A DNA stretch of 32,478 bases from Helicobacteraceae bacterium (GTDB lineage: Bacteria > Campylobacterota > Campylobacteria > Campylobacterales > SZUA-545): assembly GCA_031268655.1 (NCBI GenBank), contig JAIRWX010000069.1, positions 1 through 32,478 on the forward strand. Reading direction: 5' to 3'. Position numbers and translations under genes: made by a program. Shown one piece after another: positions 1 to 7,309 of this stretch. Positions within the stretch are counted from its first letter, which is position 1; every line of letters begins with the position of its first letter. The notes beneath the pieces are model-generated. The model searched no databases. It worked only from the letters and a program-made list of their open reading frames with translations, and was not told the DNA's origin.

Positions 1-224
1 AAATATTTTTGCTCATCTTTATAATAAAAAGCAAACGATAAACAAATGTTATAATCTTCAGTTTGCATGATTTTATTTGGTACTAATGTATTTTTATTAA
101 TATATTCAAAAACGTATTCGCTAATTTTATAATCAATACGAGGCCGTTTATACAATATTTCCAAACAAGGTGTTAAATCAAAATCATCAATGTCCCAAAG
201 TCTCGTTATTTTAAACATTTTCAT
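1..224 (-). CDS. Hypothetical protein, N-terminal part, runs off the window edge
   Basis: This reading frame is not in the ORF track. The complement stays open from two ATG codons (222-224 and 216-218) to the left edge, about 74 codons. A GGAGA ribosome site lies just upstream at 227-232. The peptide begins MKMFKITRLWDIDDFDL and is rich in Lys, Ile, Tyr and Asn codons, far more AT-rich than the atpE-rpoN block that follows. I do not recognise a family, and no signal peptide or membrane segment is visible in this part. It lies just past the 3' end of tRNA-Leu, a common integration position, so it may be the edge of an acquired element. The start may be either ATG. Confidence 0.55.
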   Translation of the reverse strand, partial: MKMFKITRLWDIDDFDLTPCLEILYKRPRIDYKISEYVFEYINKNTLVPNKIMQTEDYNICLSFAFYYKDEQKY

Positions 225-269
225 TATCTCCTTTTTACAAGAACGGAAAAATTGAACGTTCTCAGACTT

Positions 270-354
270 TGGTGCGGTCGGCGAGAGTCGAACTCGCACG
301 GGTCGCCCCGCCACCCCCTCAAGATGGTGTGTCTACCAGTTTCACCACGACCGC
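270..354 (-). tRNA. tRNA-Leu(GAG)
   Basis: The complement folds as a class II tRNA. The acceptor stem is GCGGTCG/CGACCGC, the D-loop contains GGTAGAC, the anticodon stem is CCATC/GGTGG around the loop TTGAGGG (anticodon GAG), the variable arm is long (GGG-CGA-CCC), and the T-arm contains GTTCGACTC. The 3' end reads ACCA, so CCA is encoded. A TATAAT box sits 14 bases upstream. Confidence 0.95.
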
Positions 355-367
355 GATAAAAGGCGCG

Positions 368-373
368 ATTATA
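368..373 (-). promoter_or_regulatory. -10 box of the tRNA-Leu promoter
   Basis: On the complement TATAAT lies 13-14 bases before the first base of the tRNA, with no recognisable -35 hexamer. From family knowledge, housekeeping promoters of Campylobacterota often lack a -35 box. Confidence 0.6.
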
Positions 374-409
374 TGTAAGACGCGCTTAATTTAGGTTGCG
401 ACGACCCGT

Positions 410-425
410 CCCGCCAAGCGGCGGG
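410..425. terminator. Hairpin after atpE, possible terminator
   Basis: CCCGCC-AAGC-GGCGGG is a perfect six-pair stem about 20 bases past the atpE stop codon. No T-run follows on the complement, so a role in termination is only suggested by position. Confidence 0.35.
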
Positions 426-443
426 CGGCTTGCGCGAAAGGCG

Positions 444-776
444 CTATTGAAGCGCGGGGAAAAAGGCCGCAAACGGATTGGCATACAGCGCGATAATTGC
501 GAAAACAAGCGTATAGATAACCTGCGCTTCGATCATCGCAAGCGCGATAAACATCGTTACCAGCAGTTTGCCGCCCATTCCAGGGTTGCGCGCCGTGCCC
601 GCGATCGTAGCCGCCGCGGTATTGCCCATACCGATAGCGCCGCCAAGCGCCGCCAAACCAAGACCGACGACCGCCGCCAAAACGGAGTAAGCGGCGAAAG
701 TTTCGCCCGCGTTACCCTCTACCGCGCCAAACGCCGAGCACGCCAAGACGGCGAAAACGACAAAAACCTTTTTCAT
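444..776 (-). CDS. atpE: F0F1 ATP synthase subunit c
   Basis: Subunit c forms the proton-carrying membrane ring of ATP synthase. The 110-residue protein has a cleavable-looking N-terminal leader (MKKVFVVFAVLACSAFG) followed by two long hydrophobic helices. The glycine-rich first helix contains GLGLAALGGAIGMG, then the polar loop ARNPG, then the second helix with the proton-binding glutamate in ALAMIEAQVIYTLV. A leader and a length near 105-110 residues are typical of Campylobacterota, whereas most bacteria have about 80. The ORF track starts at a TTG two codons earlier. I chose the ATG at 776 because AGGAGG lies eight bases before it and only two before the TTG. It stands apart from other ATP synthase genes, also usual in this phylum. 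Confidence 0.96.
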   Translation of the reverse strand: MKKVFVVFAVLACSAFGAVEGNAGETFAAYSVLAAVVGLGLAALGGAIGMGNTAAATIAGTARNPGMGGKLLVTMFIALAMIEAQVIYTLVFAIIALYANPFAAFFPALQ

Positions 777-864
777 ATTCAAGACCTCCTACATATCGCT
801 TAACCCCGTTCGGCTTGCGTATCCCTACAAGGCGGTTAGCGACGTTATGCTACTTGAAAACGGC

Positions 865-2202
865 TTAACGCCGCTCGTTGATCAGATAGAGCCGTTTGCG
901 CTCGCCGCTGGTGGCGACGCCAAGCTGCTCGCGGTATTTTGTAACGGTGCGTCTGACCATCTTGACGGAAAACTTTGATTCGATTAGCTTTAGCAACTTC
1001 TGATCGCTCAGAGGCTTCTCTCTAGGTTCCTCTTTGACAAGCCTCGTCAGATAGTCCTTAATGGCGCGCGTCGAGGTTTCGTTCGCCTCGTCGATCGCTA
1101 TGCTAAAGAAACTTTTCAGCGCGAATACGCCGCGATCGCAGGCGAGATATTTGCCGCTTATGGCGCGGCTGACGGTGCTGGGGTTGCGCCCTAGATCCTC
1201 GGAGATATTCGCCAACTTCATCGGCGCGACGTCTGCGCCGTTTTTGAAAAAATCATATTGGCGCTCGACAATCATCAGCCCGATTTTTTTCAACGTTTTA
1301 CGTCGCATATCAACCGCGTCGATCAGATCGCGCGCCTCTTTGAGCTTGGCGCGAATAAACTCCTCCTTTTTCGCGTCGTTCGGCGCGTCGATCGCAAGTT
1401 TTGGATAGTAAGGGTCATTTAGCTCGACCTCCAACTCGCCGCCGTTTGTAAAGATGAAAATATCGGGGATAATCTGTCTGGAATCCTCCAGAAAGTCGAT
1501 CGCGGGCGGACTTTTCAGCCGCTTAAAGATCGCCATAGCTTCGCTAAAGCCCTCCTCTTTACAAAAAGAGGCCAAACGCTCCTTGTTGTAGATTAAGGTC
1601 TTGACCATCTGATAGGTTTTTTCGTCCGGATCGTAGTCTCGCAGCTGCCACATAAAGCATTCGCAAATATCCTTCGCTCCCGCGCCAGACGGCGAAAACC
1701 GCTCGAATCGCAGGCGGATCTTCTCCGCAAACTCCGCGCTTACGTCGTGCCGCGCCGCGATCTGCTCCATATCGCCGTCAAAAAAACCTTCCTCGTCGAT
1801 CGCGTTGACAATGGAGACGGCAATCGCCTTGCTCTGCGGCGTTGGAAAAAGGCGATCGGTAATCTGCTCGAATAGCGCGTCATAGAGCGATTTCTGATAA
1901 AGGGCGGTGGCTTCGATCACGTCGGAGATCGATTTTTTTTGCGCGTCTTTTTTGTAGTAGTTGTCGTCGGCGCCTAAAAAATCTTCGTCCTCGATACGAT
2001 CGCTCGCTTCGGGGTCGTGTTCGTCGTATGAGATCTCCTGATTTGGCGCTACGCGCAAAAAAGGATTGGCTTCGGCTTCCGTTCTAAGACGGGATTCTAA
2101 ATCCGTTACGGGACATTGCAGCAGCGGCAGCCAGTTTCTCATGGTCGCGCTCAAACGGCATTTTGTTTGCTGGTCTTGCCGCGATTTGACCCTCAAGCTC
2201 AT
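865..2202 (-). CDS. rpoN: RNA polymerase sigma-54 factor RpoN
   Basis: RpoN directs RNA polymerase to -24/-12 promoters that need an AAA+ activator; in Campylobacterota it mainly serves flagellar genes. The 445-residue protein shows the N-terminal activator-response region (MRNWLPLLQCPVTDLESRL, followed by EANPFL), an acidic middle segment, the core-binding domain, the DNA-binding helix-turn-helix (ISEDLGRNPSTVSRAISGKY) and, near the C terminus, the RpoN box, here RRTVTKYRE. The classic box is ARRTVAKYRE, so the match is close. The ORF track extends 38 codons upstream into lptB. The real start is the ATG in ATGAGC at 2202, which overlaps the lptB stop as ATGA and gives translational coupling. 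It is the last gene of a five-gene operon. Confidence 0.96.
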   Translation of the reverse strand: MSLRVKSRQDQQTKCRLSATMRNWLPLLQCPVTDLESRLRTEAEANPFLRVAPNQEISYDEHDPEASDRIEDEDFLGADDNYYKKDAQKKSISDVIEATALYQKSLYDALFEQITDRLFPTPQSKAIAVSIVNAIDEEGFFDGDMEQIAARHDVSAEFAEKIRLRFERFSPSGAGAKDICECFMWQLRDYDPDEKTYQMVKTLIYNKERLASFCKEEGFSEAMAIFKRLKSPPAIDFLEDSRQIIPDIFIFTNGGELEVELNDPYYPKLAIDAPNDAKKEEFIRAKLKEARDLIDAVDMRRKTLKKIGLMIVERQYDFFKNGADVAPMKLANISEDLGRNPSTVSRAISGKYLACDRGVFALKSFFSIAIDEANETSTRAIKDYLTRLVKEEPREKPLSDQKLLKLIESKFSVKMVRRTVTKYREQLGVATSGERKRLYLINERR

Positions 2203-2936
2203 AGCTTGTAGTCTTCTCCTAAATAGTGGCGAATTACCCTCGGATCGCGCCCGACCGCCTCCGCTTTGCCGCTGGCTATAACGCCGCCCTCGTGAAGCAC
2301 GTAAGCGGTATCGCATACGCCCAGCGTTTCGCGCACGTTGTGATCGGTGATCAAAACGCCGATGTTTTGAGAGCTGAGAAAACGAATCATTTTCTGAAGA
2401 TCCGCCACCGCGATCGGATCGACCCCCGCGAACGGCTCGTCCAGCAAAATAAACTTTGGCTTCGCCACCAAAGCGCGCGCTATCTCAACGCGCCGCCGCT
2501 CGCCTCCCGAGAGATTAACGCCCTTTCTGGCGCGTATATGTTCGATATTAAACTGTTCCAACAGCGTCTCGACGCGCTTTGCCCGCTCCTCTTTAGCGCC
2601 GATAAAAGCCAGCTCCGCCGCAAGATATAAATTATCCTCGGCGCTTAACTCCTTGAAAATGCTGCTCTCTTGCGGCAGATAGCCGATTCCAAGCTTAGCC
2701 CGTTTATGCAAAGAGAGTTTGGATATTTCCCGATCGTCCAGCCACACCTCGCCGCTCGTCGCGGGAACAAGCCCGCAAATAATGTAAAAGGTGGTCGTTT
2801 TGCCCGCGCCGTTAGGTCCTAGCAATCCGACTATCTGCGAGCTTTGCACCTCGATCGTTACGCTACGCAAAATCTCGGAGGATTTGTAGCGTTTCGCCAG
2901 ATTAAAGCCTTTAAGCGCGTGCGTTTCATTCGTCAT
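2199..2936 (-). CDS. lptB: LPS export ABC transporter ATP-binding protein LptB
   Basis: LptB is the cytoplasmic ATPase of the LptB2FG complex that extracts lipopolysaccharide from the inner membrane and drives it across the periplasm. The 245-residue protein has Walker A GPNGAGKTT, the Q-loop region with GYLPQESSIF, the signature LSGGERRRVEIARAL, Walker B FILLDEPFAGVDP and the H-loop ITDHNVRETL, all characteristic of LptB. Length is normal. It overlaps tsaE by 11 bases upstream and rpoN by 4 bases downstream. LptB next to rpoN is a widespread arrangement across Proteobacteria, which supports the specific name over a generic ABC ATPase. Confidence 0.95.
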   Translation of the reverse strand: MTNETHALKGFNLAKRYKSSEILRSVTIEVQSSQIVGLLGPNGAGKTTTFYIICGLVPATSGEVWLDDREISKLSLHKRAKLGIGYLPQESSIFKELSAEDNLYLAAELAFIGAKEERAKRVETLLEQFNIEHIRARKGVNLSGGERRRVEIARALVAKPKFILLDEPFAGVDPIAVADLQKMIRFLSSQNIGVLITDHNVRETLGVCDTAYVLHEGGVIASGKAEAVGRDPRVIRHYLGEDYKL

Positions 2937-3333
2937 ATAGGTTCGCCACGCGCTTATCGCCGTCGAGATCGATATGGATTTTGATATACGACGCGCCGCC
3001 TTTTTGCAGATAGTCCTCGACCGCTTTGTCCGCCCACTCGATAAAGTTCCAGCCGCTCTCGAGCGTATCTTGCAGCCCTCTGGCGAAAAAGGCTTCGCCG
3101 CCTACGCGGTAGAGATCGAAATGGCGCAGATTCGGCGCGTATTCGTGCATGATCCCAAAACTAGGCGAGGCGGCTTCGGTTAAACCAAGTTGCAGGGCAA
3201 ACCGCTTGACAAAAGTTGTTTTGCCCGCGCCCAGAACGCCGCTTAACAACGCTATGCCCTCTTTACGGCTTGCAAGCAACCAACGGCAGATCGGATCAAA
3301 ATCTTCGGGGTTTTCCGCAATCGTTCGCGTCAT
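2926..3333 (-). CDS. tsaE: tRNA t6A biosynthesis ATPase TsaE
   Basis: TsaE is the small P-loop ATPase that works with TsaB and TsaD to make threonylcarbamoyladenosine at position 37 of ANN-decoding tRNAs. The 135-residue protein shows the P-loop GVLGAGKTTFVKRFA (residues ~32-46), then SPSFGIMHEY, the HFDLYR motif, and the FIEWADK segment containing the conserved Glu-Trp. It is slightly short but complete. Its start overlaps the trpD stop by four bases, and its end overlaps lptB by 11 bases. The position before lptB-rpoN matches what I recall from Campylobacter. Confidence 0.94.
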   Translation of the reverse strand: MTRTIAENPEDFDPICRWLLASRKEGIALLSGVLGAGKTTFVKRFALQLGLTEAASPSFGIMHEYAPNLRHFDLYRVGGEAFFARGLQDTLESGWNFIEWADKAVEDYLQKGGASYIKIHIDLDGDKRVANLYDE

Positions 3334-4313
3334 AGTTTTGAACTAACCTCCACGATCTGCTCTAGTTTCGCGCGCGCCTTGCCCGATTCGATCGTCTCTT
3401 TGGCTATCTCGATTCCCTCTTTGATATCCCGCGCCATACCGACCACCTCTAAAGCGATCGCCGCGTTTAGGTATATAACGTCGCGTTGCGCTTCGCTGGA
3501 CTCGCCTTTGAATATGTCGCGCGTAATCTGAGCGTTGAATTGAGCGTCCGATCCGCGTAAAGCCTCCAGAGGAGCGCGGATCAATCCAAAATGGCTCGGA
3601 TCGATCTCGTAAAGATGGATCGCGTTTCCGATCAGTCGCGCCGCGCAAGAGGGTCCAGAAAGCGTCAATTCGTCCACGCCGCCGTCGCCGCATATAACCG
3701 CCGCCGACGTTGATCCCATCTTTTTAAGCGTTTCGGCTAAGATTGGCGCGAGCGAGCGATCGTAAACGCCGATACACTGCTTATTCACGCCCGCCGGATT
3801 GGTCAGCGGTCCTAAAATGTTGAAAATTGTGCGATGATCCAGACTCTTCCTGATCGGCATAATATGTTTCAACGCGGGGTGGTGGTTTTGCGCGAACATA
3901 AAGACAAAACCTGTCGCCTCGAGCAGTTTGACCTGCTGATCGGGTTTGAGGTTCAGCGAGACGCCAAGCGCTTCCAGCGCGTCGGCGCTGCCGGATTTGC
4001 TGGTAATCGAGCGGTTGCCGTGTTTCGCCACATAGCCGCCCGCCGCGCATACGACGAGGCTCGACGTGGTGGAGATGTTAAACGAGTAACTTTTATCGCC
4101 GCCGGTGCCTACCACGTCCATAAGTTTGCCAAGTAGCGACGGATCAAAGTCTAATCGTATCGCGTGCGATCGCATCACTTCCGCGGCGGCGGCGATCTCG
4201 TCGGCGGTTTCGCCGCGCTCAAACAATTCGCGCAACATTATCTGCGCTTCCTCGAAAGCCAGCTCGTTTCTGAAGAGTTTGTCAAACTGCGCTTTGGTCT
4301 CTTGATAGGTCAA
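3330..4313 (-). CDS. trpD: Anthranilate phosphoribosyltransferase
   Basis: TrpD transfers phosphoribosyl from PRPP to anthranilate, the second committed step of tryptophan synthesis. The 327-residue protein carries the glycine-rich PRPP loop VGTGGDKSYSFNIST, then AKHGNRSITSKSGSADALEALG, the substrate-site stretch FAQNHHPALKHIMPIRK, and the magnesium-binding region GDGGVDELTLSG (DE pair). Length is normal and there is no fused TrpG domain. It has four-base overlaps with the genes on both sides. It is unusual here because no other trp gene is in the window and it sits inside the S4-tsaE-lptB-rpoN block. The catalytic segments look intact, so it is probably functional. Confidence 0.95.
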   Translation of the reverse strand: MTYQETKAQFDKLFRNELAFEEAQIMLRELFERGETADEIAAAAEVMRSHAIRLDFDPSLLGKLMDVVGTGGDKSYSFNISTTSSLVVCAAGGYVAKHGNRSITSKSGSADALEALGVSLNLKPDQQVKLLEATGFVFMFAQNHHPALKHIMPIRKSLDHRTIFNILGPLTNPAGVNKQCIGVYDRSLAPILAETLKKMGSTSAAVICGDGGVDELTLSGPSCAARLIGNAIHLYEIDPSHFGLIRAPLEALRGSDAQFNAQITRDIFKGESSEAQRDVIYLNAAIALEVVGMARDIKEGIEIAKETIESGKARAKLEQIVEVSSKL

Positions 4314-4558
4314 GCGATTTCCTTAATATAGTCGTTTTGAGCCGCTTTTGGGATATTGCGCGCAGTCGGCACGGCGAGCGTTTCATAACGTTTCGCGCGC
4401 TCGAAAAACCTCAGCTCGATCACGTCGCCGACTTTCACTACGCGGCTCGGCTTGATCGGCGCGCCGTTAATCAAAACGGCGTTGTGCGTTATCATATCCT
4501 GCGCGATAGCGCGTCTTTTTACAAGATTAACGACGCTTAAAAACAGATCGATCCGCAT
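4310..4558 (-). CDS. Small S4-domain RNA-binding protein (RqcP/Hsp15-like)
   Basis: The 82-residue protein is almost entirely an S4 RNA-binding fold: MRIDLFLSVVNLVKRRAIAQ, then the loop AVLINGAPIKPSRVVKVGDV and a short C-terminal tail. Small free S4 proteins of this type include Hsp15 and RqcP, which bind the 50S subunit during rescue of stalled nascent chains. The short tail with AAQNDYIKEIA resembles RqcP more than the longer Hsp15, but that is an inference. The start ATG has GGGAGG five bases upstream. It is the first gene of the operon leading to rpoN, and its end overlaps trpD as ATGA. From memory an S4 gene occupies the same position in C. jejuni. Confidence 0.88.
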   Translation of the reverse strand: MRIDLFLSVVNLVKRRAIAQDMITHNAVLINGAPIKPSRVVKVGDVIELRFFERAKRYETLAVPTARNIPKAAQNDYIKEIA

Positions 4559-4658
4559 TCGCGCCTCCCTTAAATGGGATTCTAGCCGCTGAATACTTTA
4601 AGTAATGGATTGGTTTTTGCTTGTTTGGGCGCTTTTTCGCCTACGCGATCGAATTATC

Positions 4659-4687
4659 ATATTATTCGCGCAACTTCATATAATCAA
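4659..4687 (-). promoter_or_regulatory. Candidate promoter of the S4-trpD-tsaE-lptB-rpoN operon
   Basis: On the complement TTGATT (4682-4687) and TAATAT (4659-4664) are separated by exactly 17 bases, about 100 bases before the S4 start codon. It lies in the AT-rich gap between the operon and the decayed HNH gene. The remaining 4559-4730 gap holds no convincing gene. Confidence 0.45.
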
Positions 4688-4730
4688 CGTCAAATTACAG
4701 CGGATACATATCCATCAATTACATTATAGC

Positions 4731-5595
4731 TTACGCGCCGCTTTTACGTCTGTTGTCCTCCTTGCACAACATTTGACAATTTCCAGCGACAGTTTTACCG
4801 CCCTTGCTCCACGGCGTGATGTGGTCGGCGCACCATAGCCGTTATACAACTTACCCCAATTCACGCCTTTCATTTCTTTGCGGTAATTCTTGAAAGTATG
4901 TTCCACCCATTCAATAACCGCCCTGAAATACAGCCGCAACTCTGATCGTGCTGGCGCTGGCTCATATACTCTTCAATCTTGCCACGGCTTAACCAGTCCA
5001 ACGCTCTTTCTAACTAGTCTTGTCGTATCGGACTACCAACCACATATTTTTCCGCCAAGCCTTTCGCTGGGGCGTTCGATTTTGAAAACTTCAACTTTGC
5101 GTCCGAAAGCCAAGGACCCGTATAAATTGCATTGCGAAGTTCTTGTGCAGTCAGTTTCTCGCCCGCAATGTTAATAATCTTAAACCAATCCAACTTTTCC
5201 TTGTCCGTGCCATCGCAAAAGTAGATTTGTAGCGGGTAGTTTAAGATTTGTTCTTGTTCCTCGCCCGTCAAATTATGAAAAGCGTAAGGATTGCCGTCAA
5301 ATTCCACCGAAAAATCGCCCTTGATATATTGGCAAAAAGAAATCGTGCGTTGTTGCCCGTCCATTACCTCGTAACCGCCGTCATCACGCGCCACCCAATA
5401 CATCACATTCAGCGGAAAACCCTTGCGAATAGTCCGCACCACCTCGTTGCGTTGCTCGTCCTTATAGACGAACTCCCGTTGATAGGCGGGGCGAATATCA
5501 AGTTTACCGCCATAACCTACTACGCCCGCTTCGGCGTTATCGATATAACCATTAACCACTTCGCGTACTGTTATCTGTTTTAGTTCAATTTTCAC
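4731..5595 (-). pseudogene. DUF262-HNH endonuclease-like gene, broken
   Basis: The 193-residue frame (5014-5595, GTG start) is an N-terminal DUF262 domain. It has the DGQQRT motif in YEVMDGQQRTISF, the preceding RPAYQREFVY, and FKIINIAGEKLTAQELRNA. It stops at an in-frame TAG at 5012-5014, yet the same frame continues with LERALDWLSRGKIEEYMSQ. The reading then shifts to RLYFRAVIEWVEHTF and [16 protein letters not shown], and shifts again to [19 protein letters not shown] ending [13 protein letters not shown]-stop at 4731. The last piece is an HNH-nuclease C-terminal half. The stretch that should carry the first zinc cysteines, between LYNGYG and ADH, is missing. So the gene has one stop, at least two frame changes and a deletion. 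It overlaps the preceding methyltransferase by the GTGA sequence, so the two were once one operon. DUF262 proteins include modification-dependent nucleases, which fits a defence role. Confidence 0.85.
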
Positions 5596-6655
5596 TTTAA
5601 GCCCTTTCGTTTAATTACTATTCGCGAATACGGGCAATTCGTTTTGCCATTCTTTGTTATCGAAACATCAGTTCGTCCACGATAGTTTCGCGTTACACCC
5701 AATGTTTTACCTAAATCACCAAATGGTATGCCCACGATTTCAAACTGGTCGGGATTAAACTTGTCTAGGAATGCGTCAGGAACGCCCATGCAGCCATCAT
5801 AGTCATATGGTATTTCAGCAGTCTTTTTAACATCAATGCCATTAAAATTATCGTAGCGTGGGTATTCTTCAGGCGAATATTTTTTATATAATGTCAAAAA
5901 CTCGTGGCGTTTTGTGGTATCAAGATTTGTAACCCAACCAATGTTTCCGAATTTCTTCATAGTGTTGTCGGGTTGCATAAATTGTTTTGCTCGTCCATAG
6001 CCAAGCCATAACTTATTGTCCTTGATTAACTTAAAAACTTCCTTATAATGAAGCGCCGTATCTGGGGCGATTATTACGAACTTTTTATCGTATTCCATTA
6101 ATTGCGCAATATATTCACGAAATAACGAAAAAGGCGGATTAGTGGTAACCACGTCAGACTGTTTAAGAAGTTCTACGCACTCGTCGCTTCGGAAGTCGCC
6201 ATCGCCGTCAAGATAAGTTAGGATTTTAGAATTACCGCCACTTTTAAGCGTAGCCTTTTCCTGCTCCAACATTTTTTCAACATCGGTTATATCAATACTT
6301 CCGTTACCGTCCACATCTGCAATTTGGTCGAGTTCGATTTTATAGGTGTGATTTGCATATTTTTCATACCTTTATGCTTTATCGGCATGTCGTCGCCAAA
6401 TAGCGATAATTGCGTATTGGCGATAGGGCTGGGGTCGTAGCAGGTCGCTATCAGTTTCTTTAAGCCCAACTGGTTAAAGTTCATCGCAAAATACTTGAAA
6501 AAGTTGCTTTCAAAAGGGTCGTCGCAATTACAAAAAACCGCCTTATCTTTAAGCTGGTCTTTATAGTGTCGCAATTCGTTTTCAATATCGGCGAGTTGCG
6601 TATAAAACTCGTCGTTCTTCGCATTTTTTGCCGTTTGTAACGATGATGTTGCCAT
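5592..6655 (-). pseudogene. EcoRI-family adenine-specific DNA methyltransferase, frameshifted
   Basis: Two ORFs (6287-6655 and 5592-6314) are halves of one gene. The first half reads MATSSLQTAKNAKNDEFYTQ, then HYKDQLKDKAVFCNCDDPFE, where FCNCDDP is the SAM-binding region of the EcoRI-methylase family. The second half carries the catalytic TNPPFSLFREY (motif IV). In the correct frame the join reads YEKYANHTYKIELDQIADVD, whereas the upstream frame at that point reads GMKNMQITPIKSN. A single missing base near 6368-6373 accounts for this. Restoring it gives about 354 residues, near the family size (M.EcoRI is 326). The gene is AT-richer than the chromosome around it. It may once have protected DNA from, or marked it for, the DUF262-HNH partner. 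A sequencing error instead of a true mutation is possible but less likely, since the partner is also broken. Confidence 0.85.
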
Positions 6656-6773
6656 TTCCTAGATTATATCATAAAACAAAACGCGCCATTATTTGTATTG
6701 TAAATAAATCGCCAATCTTAAACTCTGCCCATTTTTTAAAAGACGCAACCTATACGCCCGCAATACGAAACGC

Positions 6774-6802
6774 TTGATAACGACGAAATATTTGAGTATA
6801 AT
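6774..6802 (+). promoter_or_regulatory. Strong sigma-70-type promoter without a clear gene
   Basis: TTGATA (6774-6779), a 17-base spacer and a perfect TATAAT (6797-6802) form one of the best promoter matches in the window. Transcription would begin near 6809, next to an ATG at 6812 whose 95-codon frame runs through the antisense of tRNA-Asn and looks spurious. The product may be a non-coding RNA or the mRNA of a lost gene. Confidence 0.55.
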
Positions 6803-6849
6803 CAAATAACTATGGGCGATCATAGCGCGCAACGCCGATCAAAAGTTTT

Positions 6850-6960
6850 ATGTTACGGCTGGCTACTTGTTGTCTGTAACTTGAACGCGCCGAATGGCTG
6901 TTTGAAGCCGCTGAAATTGACGGAAAGAAACAAACGTCGGTTTGGCGCTTGCGAACCTAA
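6850..6960 (+). other. Possible remnant of a lost gene
   Basis: One frame reads MLRLATCCL, a TAA stop, then LERAEWLFEAAEIDGKKQTS and VWRLRT before a final TAA at 6958-6960. The second piece looks like the C-terminal end of a real soluble protein (helical, then a basic strand) and not random sequence. It is too short to assign. It lies downstream of the strong promoter at 6774-6802 and next to the decayed methyltransferase islet. The rest of the 6656-7035 gap shows no gene; TTTGGCGC at 6941 can pair with GCGCCAAA at 7019, so a structured RNA is an alternative. Confidence 0.25.
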
Positions 6961-7035
6961 CATTAGAAGGCAAAAACTTACTTTAACGCTTAAAAAGCCC
7001 TCTGATATGTTACCAAACGCGCCAAAGGGCACTTA

Positions 7036-7110
7036 TGGCTCCGGATGCTGGATTCGAACCAGCGACCAAGCGATTAACAGTCGCCTACTCTACCGCTGAG
7101 CTAATCCGGA
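7036..7110 (-). tRNA. tRNA-Asn(GTT)
   Basis: The complement has acceptor stem TCCGGAT/ATCCGGA, D-arm GCTCAGCGGTAGAGT, anticodon loop CTGTTAA (anticodon GTT) on stem GGCGA/TCGCT, T-arm with GGTTCGAATCC and an encoded 3' CCA. Its 3' end points toward the decayed methyltransferase islet. Confidence 0.95.
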
Positions 7111-7258
7111 ATGTTTTGAAAGCGAAATCATACACGCTATAAGATTAAATATCAATAACGCGCTTGGCGGGAATATCGCTAAACGGGCGCGTCGGCATTC
7201 GGCTTAAACGAATCTTAACCTCTTTTGATAACGGCTCTTTGCGCTGGAAAAATTTTGC

Positions 7259-7264
7259 TATAAT
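7259..7264 (+). promoter_or_regulatory. Extended -10 promoter of the sigma-region-4-like gene
   Basis: TGCTATAAT is an extended -10 element, 45 bases before the start codon at 7310. An AAGGAG ribosome site precedes that ATG. Confidence 0.6.
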
Positions 7265-7309
7265 AATTGATCCTCTATTACCATTACTTGCCCAACAAGG
7301 AGTATTAAC

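Noticed and set aside
396-803. 135-codon + strand ORF opposite atpE
   Set aside because: It is a basic, low-quality shadow of the well-supported atpE on the complement.
3343-3693. 116-codon complement ORF inside trpD
   Set aside because: It is an Arg-rich shadow frame of trpD without its own start signals.
4724-4939. 71-codon ORF as an independent gene
   Set aside because: Its N-terminal half continues the DUF262-HNH protein and its C-terminal half is the wrong frame of the HNH core, so it belongs to the pseudogene.
4559-7035. Duplicate of the tRNA-Asn 3' end at the far side of the methyltransferase islet
   Set aside because: I looked for GGCTCCGGATGCTGG near 4560-4730 and found no copy, so integration at this tRNA is not demonstrated.
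6812-7099. 95-codon ORF after the strong promoter
   Set aside because: Its last third is the antisense reading of tRNA-Asn (the familiar GSGCWIRTSDQAINSRLLYR artefact), and the rest has no ribosome site or protein-like composition.
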